Part shown: one piece after another, positions 25,107 through 34,044 of the stretch
How positions within the stretch are numbered: position 1 is the stretch's first letter
How the letters are laid out: each line of letters opens with the position of its first letter
DNA from: Marixanthomonas ophiurae
GTDB lineage: Bacteria; Bacteroidota; Bacteroidia; Flavobacteriales; Flavobacteriaceae
DNA: 64,000 bases
Assembly (NCBI RefSeq): GCF_003413745.1
Contig: NZ_QVID01000001.1
Location: forward strand, 248,001 to 312,000
Reading direction: 5' to 3'
Position numbers and translations under genes: made by a program
The notes under the pieces: model-generated
Seen by the model: the letters and a program-made list of their open reading frames with translations, nothing else
Databases searched by the model: none
What the model was told of the DNA's origin: nothing

Positions 25107-25790
25107 ATGAAAAATTTCAAAATAATTATCACTTGTATTTTTGCTCTTATCCTAACGAACTCAATAACTGCTCAAGATAATTGTAGCACTTTTTATCCTT
25201 TTGAAGAAGCTGTAACATTTCAAATAACCAACTATAGCAAAAACAACAGAGTAGCTGCGATTACAGATTTTCTAGTTACCGATGCTTCAAGCAATTTTGC
25301 TACATTCAAATCTTTTTTAAGAGATAAAGATGGCGAAGTATTAAACGAAGCTACCTTTACTATGTCTTGTGAAAATGACGGTATTGTGGTAGACATGGAA
25401 TCGCTTTTAAATCCGCAATTACTAGATAACTATAGAGATTTTGAAACTGAAATTTCTGGAACCAAAATAGTAATTCCTAACAATTTACATGTTGGCCAAG
25501 AATTACCAGATGCTACTATGACCATGCTTGTAGATATGAGTGGCATTAATTTAAGAATGGAAGTGTCTATGACAGATAGAACTGTAGTAGATAGAGAGAC
25601 TATAACAACGAGCGCGGGAACGTTTGATTGTTTTGTAATTGGCTATACAAATACGATAAATATGGTAATGAACAGAACCACTACCGCCAAGCAATGGATC
25701 TCTAAAGGTGTAGGGATGGTAAAACAAGAAGACTATAACAGACGTGGGAGAGTTACGAGCAGTAGCTTGCTAACAGATTTTCATAGATAA
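25107..25790 (+). CDS. exported protein, DUF3108/TapB-like
   Basis: This 227-aa protein has a signal peptide (to about residue 22, ...NSITAQ). The mature part is beta-rich with TSAGTFDCFVIGY and AKQWISKGVGMVKQEDY near the end. This pattern is seen in DUF3108-like periplasmic proteins that Bacteroidota annotations call TapB-like. It closes the operon with the OmpA-family protein (41 bp gap) and is followed by a strong hairpin. Function is unknown. Confidence 0.65.
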   Translation: MKNFKIIITCIFALILTNSITAQDNCSTFYPFEEAVTFQITNYSKNNRVAAITDFLVTDASSNFATFKSFLRDKDGEVLNEATFTMSCENDGIVVDMESLLNPQLLDNYRDFETEISGTKIVIPNNLHVGQELPDATMTMLVDMSGINLRMEVSMTDRTVVDRETITTSAGTFDCFVIGYTNTINMVMNRTTTAKQWISKGVGMVKQEDYNRRGRVTSSSLLTDFHR

Positions 25791-25810
25791 ACTTAAGCTA
25801 CAATTAATAA

Positions 25811-25842
25811 AAAACCGGAGTGCTGTTAGGCTTCGGTTTTTT
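25811..25842 (+). terminator. bidirectional terminator overlapping the lipB 3' end
   Basis: AAAACCGGAG pairs with CTTCGGTTTT (one G-U), with T runs on both strands. The right arm lies inside the last codons of lipB, so lipB's final codons form part of the hairpin. Confidence 0.8.
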
Positions 25843-26542
25843 GATGTAGTTCCGCTTCAAAAAGTTGCGCAAAATGTTTTAGGAGTTTTCCTTTTACTTC
25901 TTCTATGTTTATTTCGGCTTTGCCTAATTCTACATTTAAAGAAGTTACTGCTTTTCCTTTAATTCCGCAAGGAATCATATGGTCAAAATAGCCTAAATCG
26001 GCATTAATATTTAATGCAAAACCATGCATAGTTACCCAACGACTAGCGCGAACACCCATTGCACAAATTTTACGGGCAAATGGCGTCCCCACATCGAGCC
26101 AAACACCTGTTTCACCTTCGGAACGTTCAGCTTTCAAACCATATTCAGCTAATGTTAACACAACCATTTCTTCTAATAATCGTAAATATTTATGAATATC
26201 GGTAAAAAAATTTTCAAGATCTAAAATAGGGTATCCTACTATTTGTCCAGGTCCATGATAGGTGATATCACCACCACGGTTAATTTTATAAAAGGTGGCA
26301 CCAATTTCAGATAGTTTTTCTTCAGAAACCAATAAATTGGAAAAATCACCACTTTTCCCCAACGTATAAACGTGAGGGTGCTCTACTAACAATAAATAGT
26401 TAGGGGTATCATGTTCAGTATCTTCCCGTCGGTTTTTCACTTTACAATCAAGGATTTTACTAAAAAGTAATTCTTGATATTCCCAACTTTCCTTGTAGTC
26501 TTTTCGCCCTAAATCTTCAATCTGGATATAATTATTTGCCAT
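25826..26542 (-). CDS. lipB: octanoyl-(acyl carrier protein):protein transferase
   Basis: LipB transfers octanoyl groups from ACP to lipoyl domains, the first step of lipoate synthesis. At 238 aa it has the RGGDITYHGPGQ block (89-100), the conserved Lys158 in RKICAMGV and catalytic Cys192 in IPCGI. The lipoyl domain of the E2 gene at 59-60 kb is an expected substrate. Confidence 0.95.
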   Translation of the reverse strand: MANNYIQIEDLGRKDYKESWEYQELLFSKILDCKVKNRREDTEHDTPNYLLLVEHPHVYTLGKSGDFSNLLVSEEKLSEIGATFYKINRGGDITYHGPGQIVGYPILDLENFFTDIHKYLRLLEEMVVLTLAEYGLKAERSEGETGVWLDVGTPFARKICAMGVRASRWVTMHGFALNINADLGYFDHMIPCGIKGKAVTSLNVELGKAEINIEEVKGKLLKHFAQLFEAELHQKTEA

Positions 26543-26705
26543 CCCGAATCTTATAATATTATGAGAAACAAAATTAATAGTATTAAATTACTTTTCAGGG
26601 TTATTTAAAAAAATAGCATTGTGGTGATCAAAAACATGAAGTATTTCTTTAAAAAGATGCTAAAGCACAGTATATTTACGGTAATTATTCAGAAAAAAAT
26701 TATAA

Positions 26706-28952
26706 ATGATGAAAAAAACTACAAGTAAAAACCTTGTATTCCTGCTGTTTGTGTTATTCAGTTTTGGTATGCAAGCTCAAAACCCATCATCTTTATGGAG
26801 CCCTATAGCTCCTCAAGATGTAAAGGTGCAAAAAAAAGAGACACGGAACGCTATGCCTTCCGATTTTGAATTATTCAATCTAGAAACGGAAGACCTAAAA
26901 ACTCTTTTAGCAACCGCGCCTTCAAGAAAGACCACATCAACTTCAAATGTAATCATTACCCTTCCTACCGAAGATGGATTACAAAAATTTAAAGTATTTG
27001 AAGCTTCTATATTTAGTGAAGGTTTAAGTGAAAAATTTCCAGGAATTAACTCCTACGTAGGGCAAGGTATTGATGACCCTACTGCTATGGCACGATTTAG
27101 TGTTTCACAAGTTGGAGTGCATGTAATGATTTTATCTGCTAAGCATACTACAACGTACATTGATCCTTACACTAAAGACAAAACAGCTTATATCAGTTAT
27201 TCGCGGGCAAGCTTGCCAGCAGATACCAATAACTTTGTATGCCACGTTGAAGATAACTTGCCGGCCAACCTTCCTGATGTAGGAGATAAACCTGCACAAA
27301 GAAATGCTGACGACGGAATGCTTCGTACTTTTAGACTTGCTTTAGCTTGTAACGGTGAATATGCACAGTGGCACTTAAATAATCAAGGAGTAGACCCTAG
27401 TGAAACAGACGCTGTTAAAAAGGCTGCCGTTCTTTCTGCTATGAATGTAGCTATGACACGTGTAAATGGTATTTATGAAAGAGATTTAGCTGTAACAATG
27501 GAATTTATTCCTGAAAATGAAGATATCATCTTTTTAGATACTGCTACAGACGGACTAAGCAACAACAGTGGTATGATAAACCAAATACAAGCTGTAATTG
27601 ATAACGCAGTAGGCTTTAATAGCTATGACATTGGTCACGTATTTAGTACTGGTGGCGGTGGTATTGCCCAATTGAACTCACCTTGTACTTCTAATAAAGC
27701 ACGTGGAGTAACTGGATTACCACAACCTATTGGAGACGGTTTTTATGTAGATTATGTATCTCACGAAATGGGACACCAATATGGTGGAAATCATACTCAA
27801 AATAATAACTGCCAACGATCAAATGCTTCTGTAGAGCCAGGAAGTGCCTCAACAATCATGGGGTATGCGGGTATTTGCCCACCAAATGTACAAAGCGTTA
27901 GTGATGATTATTTTCACGCTATAAGCATTCAAGAAATGTGGAGTAATATTACAGTTGGCAACAGTCAATGTGCTGACCAAACACCAACAGGAAATGATGC
28001 TCCTACAGCTGATGCAGGTGCAGATTTTACTATTCCAAAGTCAACACCTTTTATCTTAAAGGGTAATGGTACCGATCCAAACTCTGGAGATGTACTCACC
28101 TATAGTTGGGAACAATTCGATTCTCAAGTTGCAGCTATGCCACCACAAAATACCTCAACTGGAGGTCCTGCATTTAGATCTTTAGATCCTATGGCATCAC
28201 CTAACAGATATATGCCTGCTTTACCTACTGTTTTAAATGGAAGCACCCAATCTACTTGGGAAGTTGTCCCTGCAGTAGGGCGTTTACTAAGGTTTAGACT
28301 AACAGTTCGTGATAATGTAGTAGGCGGTGCAGCAAGTGCCAGTGATAATACTCGCATTACAGTTGATGGTGATTCTGGTCCTTTTGTTGTAACCTCGCAA
28401 GACAATAATCCTGAGTGGAAACAAGGATTGCAATACACTATTACTTGGGATGTAGCCAATACAGATGTTGCTCCTGTTGATAGTCCAACCGTTGATATTT
28501 TATTGAGTATAGATGGTCTTAATTACGACACAGTATTGATAGCAGGAACTCCAAATGATGGTAGTGAAGTAATCACAGTACCTGGTGTTGACAATACTGA
28601 AGATGCAAGAGTTATGGTAGCTGGTACAGACCATTTATTTTATGCTCTAAATGCAGAAGATATCCTTATTGATGAAAATTTAAGCGTTGACGAAGCTTCT
28701 CTTGAAAACTTTACCCTTTGGCCAAACCCAACTACAGGACTTGTAAACCTTGAATTTGTAACCACAACTTCAAGTAAGGTATCTGTAGCTGTTTACGATG
28801 TTAGAGGAAGACAAGTTGCAGGTGAAGAATACAATAATCAAGGCGGAACTTTTAAAGAAACATTTAATTATAGTTCTTTAAATTCTGGCATGTATTTTAT
28901 CACTGTTACTAATGGCGATAAAAAAGTAACTTCTAAACTTTTAAAGAATTAA
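26706..28952 (+). CDS. secreted zinc metalloprotease (reprolysin-like) with T9SS sorting domain
   Basis: This 748-aa protein has a signal peptide (to about 24), a propeptide region, and a metzincin catalytic domain with HEMGHQYGGNH (His353, Glu354, His357, His363) followed by the turn STIMGYAG, whose Met is the metzincin Met-turn. A beta-sandwich PKD-like region comes next (about 430-640, starting near DAPTADAGAD), then a type A T9SS domain beginning LWPNPTTGLVNL. It is expected to be exported and to degrade extracellular protein. A strong bidirectional terminator follows. Confidence 0.92.
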   Translation: MMKKTTSKNLVFLLFVLFSFGMQAQNPSSLWSPIAPQDVKVQKKETRNAMPSDFELFNLETEDLKTLLATAPSRKTTSTSNVIITLPTEDGLQKFKVFEASIFSEGLSEKFPGINSYVGQGIDDPTAMARFSVSQVGVHVMILSAKHTTTYIDPYTKDKTAYISYSRASLPADTNNFVCHVEDNLPANLPDVGDKPAQRNADDGMLRTFRLALACNGEYAQWHLNNQGVDPSETDAVKKAAVLSAMNVAMTRVNGIYERDLAVTMEFIPENEDIIFLDTATDGLSNNSGMINQIQAVIDNAVGFNSYDIGHVFSTGGGGIAQLNSPCTSNKARGVTGLPQPIGDGFYVDYVSHEMGHQYGGNHTQNNNCQRSNASVEPGSASTIMGYAGICPPNVQSVSDDYFHAISIQEMWSNITVGNSQCADQTPTGNDAPTADAGADFTIPKSTPFILKGNGTDPNSGDVLTYSWEQFDSQVAAMPPQNTSTGGPAFRSLDPMASPNRYMPALPTVLNGSTQSTWEVVPAVGRLLRFRLTVRDNVVGGAASASDNTRITVDGDSGPFVVTSQDNNPEWKQGLQYTITWDVANTDVAPVDSPTVDILLSIDGLNYDTVLIAGTPNDGSEVITVPGVDNTEDARVMVAGTDHLFYALNAEDILIDENLSVDEASLENFTLWPNPTTGLVNLEFVTTTSSKVSVAVYDVRGRQVAGEEYNNQGGTFKETFNYSSLNSGMYFITVTNGDKKVTSKLLKN

Positions 28953-28980
28953 TACACTTTAAATTAGTTGAAAAACAAAA

Positions 28981-29005
28981 AGGGACGCTTTTGCGTCCCT
29001 TTTTT
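28981..29005. terminator. bidirectional terminator
   Basis: A perfect 8-bp stem AGGGACGC/GCGTCCCT with a TTTT loop is flanked by A and T runs. It sits between the metalloprotease (+) and a lipoprotein gene (-). Confidence 0.9.
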
Positions 29006-29020
29006 ATTGATTAAAAAAAC

Positions 29021-29560
29021 TTACAACTGTATTGTCTTACTGATATTAGAGAGTTTATGAGAAGTTTTATTTACAGTAAACTGCAAATTAAAGTGTAACT
29101 CATTATTGCTTTTTGTCACGTGCAAGTTGCCTTTTTCTACTTTATAAAAACCTGCTTCACCTTTACAATAACAGTGTTTACCATAGAGCAAGTTCACATC
29201 TTGTAACGAAGCGTCTTTTATATCAAGCTCATTCATGTTAGAAGGTATTTCAAAGTGAATCGTTTCACTATAATCACCATCAACTGTTCCTTCTGGGCCT
29301 TTTTGAGAAAAAGTATAGATCACCAACATATTATCACCGTCATTTATCTCAGGGTAAAACATGGCTGTAGCTTCATCTTTTTTAAGTATAATCTGTTTGT
29401 TTTTTTGTATCTCAACCGTACACACTCCATTTTCAGGACATTGTTCTTTGTTATTTTCCATTAATTCAGTTTCATTTTCAGAAGAAGAAACTTGTGTTGT
29501 TTTGGTTGTATTACAGGCGTTGACCATTAATAATGGCAACATTAAAAAGAAAGCTTTCAT
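29021..29560 (-). CDS. lipoprotein of unknown function
   Basis: This 179-aa protein has a short lipoprotein signal (MKAFFLMLPLLMVNAC, Cys16), a Ser/Glu-rich linker and a beta-rich domain with CPENGVC and HCYC near the middle, so four cysteines could pair. No family is recognised. It stands alone, flanked by a shared terminator on its 3' side. Confidence 0.65.
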   Translation of the reverse strand: MKAFFLMLPLLMVNACNTTKTTQVSSSENETELMENNKEQCPENGVCTVEIQKNKQIILKKDEATAMFYPEINDGDNMLVIYTFSQKGPEGTVDGDYSETIHFEIPSNMNELDIKDASLQDVNLLYGKHCYCKGEAGFYKVEKGNLHVTKSNNELHFNLQFTVNKTSHKLSNISKTIQL

Positions 29561-29620
29561 AAATCTGGTGTTTAATTTTATACGGTAAGGTACTTAAAAA
29601 TTTAATAAAGAATAAAATCG

Positions 29621-30361
29621 TTACTCTTCAAACTCTATCTGAAGGTCTAAAACATCAGGATCTTTAAAATAGTCTAAAAAACGACGTTCAATAGTAATCG
29701 TTTTTCCATCCAAGGAATAGTTGGCATCTTCAATAGAGGCCGATTTTATTTTCTTCGGAAACGTATATTTTAATTTATAATTCATGCTATTCATAAACAT
29801 TTCGGCTTCTTGCAGACTATCTTTCTGTTTTTTATACGCTTTTTCATCTTTGATATAAGCATCACGCGAAAAGCTATTTCCGGTATAATCATAACGTACA
29901 CCTAAAACATCGGTAGAGGGGTCGTTTTTTATTTCAGTGCCACCACCGGGTGATTCTGGTATAATGGCCGAAGCTTGATTTAAACTATTCATCAGGTTAT
30001 TTGCTTCGTCTATGTTTTTAAAATCAACAAAAACATCGATAAACAAATCGCTCGTTTCAGGGTTCATTACAGTGCGTATGCTATAATCTTCCAACTTTTT
30101 TAATTTTTCCTGATCGGCTTTGGACAATTTTGCAATACTATCTTTCTTTTCTTCTAAAAACTTTGCAAAAGTAACGGTACTGTCCATTTTTACTATGGCA
30201 CTATCCATCCCCATAGACTGAGTCATGGCCATCATTTCTTTCATATCGATATTCATGGACATGCGGCCACTACCATCTTCGTTAATAGTGAGAGTTTCGG
30301 TAAACTGGCAGCTTACTAAAGCAAAAGAAGCAACCAGCATAAAAAGTAATTTTTTCAACAT
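29621..30361 (-). CDS. lipoprotein of unknown function (YqaE partner)
   Basis: This 246-aa lipoprotein has the signal MLKKLLFMLVASFALVSC (Cys18). The mature part opens with FTETLTINEDGSGRMSM, is Met/Lys-rich, and alternates strands and helices. Several Flavobacteriaceae lipoproteins start with a similar 'ETxxINEDGSG' phrase, but I know no function. Its ATG lies 4 bp after the stop of the YqaE/Pmp3 peptide gene, so the two form an operon. Confidence 0.68.
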   Translation of the reverse strand: MLKKLLFMLVASFALVSCQFTETLTINEDGSGRMSMNIDMKEMMAMTQSMGMDSAIVKMDSTVTFAKFLEEKKDSIAKLSKADQEKLKKLEDYSIRTVMNPETSDLFIDVFVDFKNIDEANNLMNSLNQASAIIPESPGGGTEIKNDPSTDVLGVRYDYTGNSFSRDAYIKDEKAYKKQKDSLQEAEMFMNSMNYKLKYTFPKKIKSASIEDANYSLDGKTITIERRFLDYFKDPDVLDLQIEFEE

Positions 30362-30365
30362 AACT

Positions 30366-30524
30366 TTATTTGTTAGGATTATTTAAAATGATGAGCGCGG
30401 CGATTACACCGGGTATCCATCCCAAAATAGTAAGAATCAATACAATTAAAATAGACCCACAGCCTTTATCTATTACGGCTAACGGCGGAAACAAAATGGA
30501 CAAAATAACTCTCCAAACACTCAT
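30366..30524 (-). CDS. YqaE/Pmp3 family membrane peptide
   Basis: This 52-aa hydrophobic peptide (MSVWRVILSILFPPLAVIDK...) has two membrane helices. It carries the UPF0057/Pmp3 signature: PPLAV, GCG and then LTILGWIPGVIAAL. Family members are stress-linked membrane peptides in bacteria, fungi and plants. The -7 box TAAATTTG ends six bases before the ATG, so the mRNA may have almost no leader. It is divergent from lysS. Confidence 0.88.
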   Translation of the reverse strand: MSVWRVILSILFPPLAVIDKGCGSILIVLILTILGWIPGVIAALIILNNPNK

Positions 30525-30530
30525 ATACTA

Positions 30531-30538
30531 CAAATTTA
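30531..30538 (-). promoter_or_regulatory. -7 element of the YqaE operon
   Basis: TAAATTTG on the minus strand (30538-30531) is an exact TAnnTTTG match, six bases from the start codon. No -33 box was found. Confidence 0.5.
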
Positions 30539-30588
30539 CGGTTAATACTTTAATTATAAGTCTGTGGAATTTCCTTTTGTTACAGCTA

Positions 30589-30619
30589 TTGGTTACGAGC
30601 ATCATTGTTGGTATCTTTG
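30589..30619 (+). promoter_or_regulatory. promoter of lysS
   Basis: TTG (30589-30591), 20 bases and TATCTTTG (30612-30619) match the Bacteroidota consensus. The lysS ATG is 24 bases further on. Confidence 0.65.
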
Positions 30620-30643
30620 TGGCTTCATTTTTAGAAATAGTAT

Positions 30644-32341
30644 ATGCAACTTTCAGAACAAGAACAAGTACGTCGCCAAAAACGCGAGCAACTGCAACAA
30701 ATGGGTATCAATCCGTACCCAGCAGATTTATATGAAATAACATCTTTAACTAAAGATATAAAGAAGGATTTTTCTGAAGGTAAAAAGGTTACAATCGCCG
30801 GTCGGTTAATGTCGCGCCGTATTCAAGGAAAAGCTTCTTTTGCTGAATTACAAGACAGCGAGGGCCGTATACAAGTATATTTTAACCGTGATGAAATTTG
30901 TACCGGGGAAGACAAAACCTTGTACAACGATGTATATAAAAAATTACTTGATATTGGAGATTTTATAGGAATTGAAGGCGAATTATTTACTACCAACGTA
31001 GGCGAAAAAACGGTGATGGTAAAGAATTTCACCTTGCTTTCTAAAGCATTACGCCCATTACCCCTACCTAAAGTTGACAGCGAGGGTAATAAGTTCGATT
31101 CTTTTAACGATCCTGAACAACGGTATCGCCAGCGTTATGCTGATTTAGCCGTAAACCCACACGTAAAAGAAGTGTTTAAAAAACGAACCAAGCTATTCAA
31201 TGCCATGCGAACGTTTTTTAACGAGCGAGAGTATTTTGAAGTAGAAACACCCGTTTTACAGCCTATTCCTGGCGGTGCAGCGGCTCGTCCGTTTGTTACC
31301 CACCACAACTCATTAGATATTCCATTGTACATGCGAATTGCCAACGAGTTGTATTTAAAAAGGCTAATTGTAGGTGGTTTTGATGGTGTGTATGAGTTTT
31401 CTAAAAATTTCCGTAATGAAGGGATGGATCGCACCCATAATCCAGAGTTTACCGCCATGGAAATTTATGTAGCCTACAAAGACTACAACTGGATGATGGA
31501 TTTCTGTGAGCAACTATTAGAATTTTGTGCAACAGAAGTAAATGGAACCAGCAAAGTTACATTTGGTAAACATGATATTGATTTTAAAGCACCGTACCCA
31601 AGAGTAACGATGGCTCAGGCTATTGAAAAATATACCGGGTTTGACATTACCGATAAAACCGAAGCCGAAATTAGAAAAGCAGCTGAAGGTTTAGGTATTG
31701 AAGTTGACGAAACCATGGGTAAAGGAAAGCTCATCGATGAGATTTTTGGTGAAAAGTGTGAGCCTAACTACATTCAACCCACTTTTATTACCGATTACCC
31801 AAAAGAAATGAGCCCGTTGTGTAAAGAACACCGCGACAATCCAGAACTTACAGAGCGTTTTGAATTGATGGTCTGCGGAAAAGAAATCGCCAATGCTTAT
31901 AGCGAACTAAACGACCCAATTGACCAGCGCGAACGCTTTGAAGCACAATTAAAACTAGCAGATCGTGGTGATGATGAAGCAACTGAATTCATCGATTACG
32001 ATTTCTTGCGTGCATTAGAATACGGAATGCCACCAACCAGTGGAATGGGTATTGGTATGGACCGATTAATTATGTTCCTTACCAACAATGCCTCTATACA
32101 AGAAGTGCTATTCTTCCCACAGATGAAACCGGAAAAGAAAATTACGGTAGAGCTAAATGATGAAGAAAAAGCTGTTTTTGAGTTGCTGAAAAAAGCTAAA
32201 AAAATAGACCTTAATGAACTTAAGGAGCAAAGTGGCCTCAGCAATAAAAAATGGGACAAGAGTATTAAAGCTTTAACCAAACACAAGCTAGCTAACGTCA
32301 ACAAAACCGATGACGGGCTGTTTGTAGAAATGGTTCAATAA
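30644..32341 (+). CDS. lysS: lysyl-tRNA synthetase, class II
   Basis: LysS charges tRNA-Lys. The N-terminal OB-fold anticodon-binding domain (about 50-150) precedes the class II catalytic core with motif 2 (FRNEGMDRTHNPEFT) and motif 3 (GIGMDRLIMFLT). At 565 aa it is longer than the E. coli enzyme (about 505). The extra part is a C-terminal extension of about 65 residues after motif 3, with Lys/Glu-rich helices, as often seen in Bacteroidota. It is followed by an unusually long palindromic terminator. Confidence 0.95.
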   Translation: MQLSEQEQVRRQKREQLQQMGINPYPADLYEITSLTKDIKKDFSEGKKVTIAGRLMSRRIQGKASFAELQDSEGRIQVYFNRDEICTGEDKTLYNDVYKKLLDIGDFIGIEGELFTTNVGEKTVMVKNFTLLSKALRPLPLPKVDSEGNKFDSFNDPEQRYRQRYADLAVNPHVKEVFKKRTKLFNAMRTFFNEREYFEVETPVLQPIPGGAAARPFVTHHNSLDIPLYMRIANELYLKRLIVGGFDGVYEFSKNFRNEGMDRTHNPEFTAMEIYVAYKDYNWMMDFCEQLLEFCATEVNGTSKVTFGKHDIDFKAPYPRVTMAQAIEKYTGFDITDKTEAEIRKAAEGLGIEVDETMGKGKLIDEIFGEKCEPNYIQPTFITDYPKEMSPLCKEHRDNPELTERFELMVCGKEIANAYSELNDPIDQRERFEAQLKLADRGDDEATEFIDYDFLRALEYGMPPTSGMGIGMDRLIMFLTNNASIQEVLFFPQMKPEKKITVELNDEEKAVFELLKKAKKIDLNELKEQSGLSNKKWDKSIKALTKHKLANVNKTDDGLFVEMVQ

Positions 32342-32347
32342 AAAATC

Positions 32348-32383
32348 AAGACCTTTTCAGTATATACTGAAAAGGTCTTTTTT
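32348..32383 (+). terminator. terminator of lysS, 32-bp perfect palindrome
   Basis: Two 16-base arms (left arm starting AAGACCTTTTCAG at 32348-32363, right arm 32364-32379) are perfect inverse copies with no loop bases between them. A T run follows. Confidence 0.85.
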
Positions 32384-32638
32384 AAAACACCATCTACAAT
32401 ATAACCTATATCTTTTGGCATAGAAGGCTCAATATTTCTATTGATAATTGTAAACAGTGCTTAATAAGCTTAACAAAAAAGATTTTCTTCTTCGTACTTG
32501 TAGTAGTCTGATTTTCAATTAAAACCTTTCAAAAAAATCCAATCGTTTTTATGTCAAAGTTTAGAGGCCCCATTTTTAACACCTTGCAAAACAGTGGTTA
32601 AAAAGAAATAGTTATTTTTAAGCAAACTATTTCAACAA
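32384..32638. other. intergenic gap after lysS
   Basis: These 255 AT-rich bases separate the lysS terminator from the cytochrome gene. I see no ORF, tRNA or clear hairpin. The promoter of the downstream gene must lie here, but no full TTTG/TAnnTTTG pair stands out. Confidence 0.5.
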
Positions 32639-33919
32639 ATGAAACCATATCTACTAAAGCTTTTTTCGGTAATCTTCCTATTTATCATTGTTGCATGTGG
32701 TGGCGATGATGACTACAGCCCTACTGAAACTGAAACCACAGACACCGAAAACCCTACTCCACCCACAAACCTAAGAACGAGCAATAAAACGGATAGTAGC
32801 CTTCAACTAAATTGGGATGCATCGACAGATAACGTCGGTGTGGTAAATTATGCTGTTTTTCAAGACGGTAATTTGATTAACAACGAAGTTACTGGCACTT
32901 CCTTACCCATCCAAAACTTAACCGCAGAAACCGAATACAGCTTTTCTATAATCGCTTTTGATGCTGAAGGAAACGAATCGGAAAGCAGTGAGATTTTAGA
33001 TACATGTACACTTGCTATAACCTTAGAGTACAAAACAAACCTATCAGATATGGGTGTTTTCACTGGAAGTCTTTCTGATATGGCTCCTGCTGAAGGTGTT
33101 CAGTTATATGAAATAAACAGCACCCTTTTTACTGATTATGCTAAAAAACAACGCTTGGTACGCCTTCCCAATTGTGAAACTATGGAATATAGAGGAGACG
33201 ATTTGTTGCCAGAATTTCCAGACAATACATTGATTGCAAAAACATTTTACTATAACAAAAATGATCAAAACCCAGGTGAAGGAAAGCTCATCATTGAAAC
33301 CCGCATCTTATTAAAAATTAATGGAAATTGGCAAGTGGGGAATTATATTTGGAACGAAGCCCAAACCGAAGCAACTTATACCGAAAATGGAAGCGTTAAG
33401 CCTATTAGTTATATAAACGGCGATAATGAAACATTGAATATTGATTACGAAATCCCGTCTAAACAGGATTGTTTTACATGCCATAATAATGATAACACAA
33501 CTCTTCCTGTAGGAATGAAGTTACGAAGTATGAACTTTACTCCTTCTTATACGAGCCAAAATCAGCTTGCTTACCTAGAAAGCATCGGGATGATGGAGGG
33601 CGTAACTTCAGAAAACATAAGTATACTACCCGACTGGACAGATGACGCCACCTACGATATTCTAGAGCGCGGCAGAGCTTACATTGATGTAAACTGTGCT
33701 CATTGCCATCAACCCGGCGGAGCGGTAACAAACTTTAATCTCGATTTCAGGCTCGAAACTCCTTTTGATGATACCGGTATTTATGCCAACCGTGGTGAAA
33801 TTGAAGCCCGAGTACAAAGTACAGCACCCGTTTATAGAATGCCGCAATTAGGCCGTACCATTGTACACGAAGAAGCGGTCGCAATGCTACTTGAGTATTT
33901 AGAAGCTATTGAAAATTAA
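32639..33919 (+). CDS. SO2930-like dihaem c-type cytochrome lipoprotein with Fn3 domain
   Basis: This 426-aa lipoprotein has the signal ...IIVACGGDDD (Cys20). The Asp-rich stretch directly after the Cys resembles surface-export signals known from flavobacterial lipoproteins. A fibronectin type III domain (about 40-125) is followed by the SO2930-type region with two haem sites, CFTCH (278-282) and CAHCH (353-357). It may carry electrons at the outer surface. The partner is not visible in the window. It stands alone between two terminators. Confidence 0.85.
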   Translation: MKPYLLKLFSVIFLFIIVACGGDDDYSPTETETTDTENPTPPTNLRTSNKTDSSLQLNWDASTDNVGVVNYAVFQDGNLINNEVTGTSLPIQNLTAETEYSFSIIAFDAEGNESESSEILDTCTLAITLEYKTNLSDMGVFTGSLSDMAPAEGVQLYEINSTLFTDYAKKQRLVRLPNCETMEYRGDDLLPEFPDNTLIAKTFYYNKNDQNPGEGKLIIETRILLKINGNWQVGNYIWNEAQTEATYTENGSVKPISYINGDNETLNIDYEIPSKQDCFTCHNNDNTTLPVGMKLRSMNFTPSYTSQNQLAYLESIGMMEGVTSENISILPDWTDDATYDILERGRAYIDVNCAHCHQPGGAVTNFNLDFRLETPFDDTGIYANRGEIEARVQSTAPVYRMPQLGRTIVHEEAVAMLLEYLEAIEN

Positions 33920-33940
33920 AACACCTTTTTATAAGTATTT

Positions 33941-33968
33941 AAAAGCTGCCTTTACGGCGGCTTTTTTT
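33941..33968 (+). terminator. terminator of the cytochrome gene
   Basis: AGCTGCC pairs with GGCGGCT (one G-U), with a five-base loop and a seven-T run. Confidence 0.8.
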
Positions 33969-34044
33969 ATAAATATCTACCTATAAATTAAACCAAGTGT
34001 TAAAAAGCAAGTCATACCTATGTTGAACATTAAAAAAATAAAAC

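Noticed and set aside
30579-30597. GTTACA and GTTACG near the lysS promoter as a regulon member
   Set aside because: The copies are 13 bp apart with one mismatch and do not have the 21/36-bp geometry. lysS has a complete -33/-7 promoter.
30370-30735. 121-aa plus-strand ORF before lysS
   Set aside because: It is antisense to the YqaE/Pmp3 gene and then runs out of frame into lysS, and its protein has no family features.
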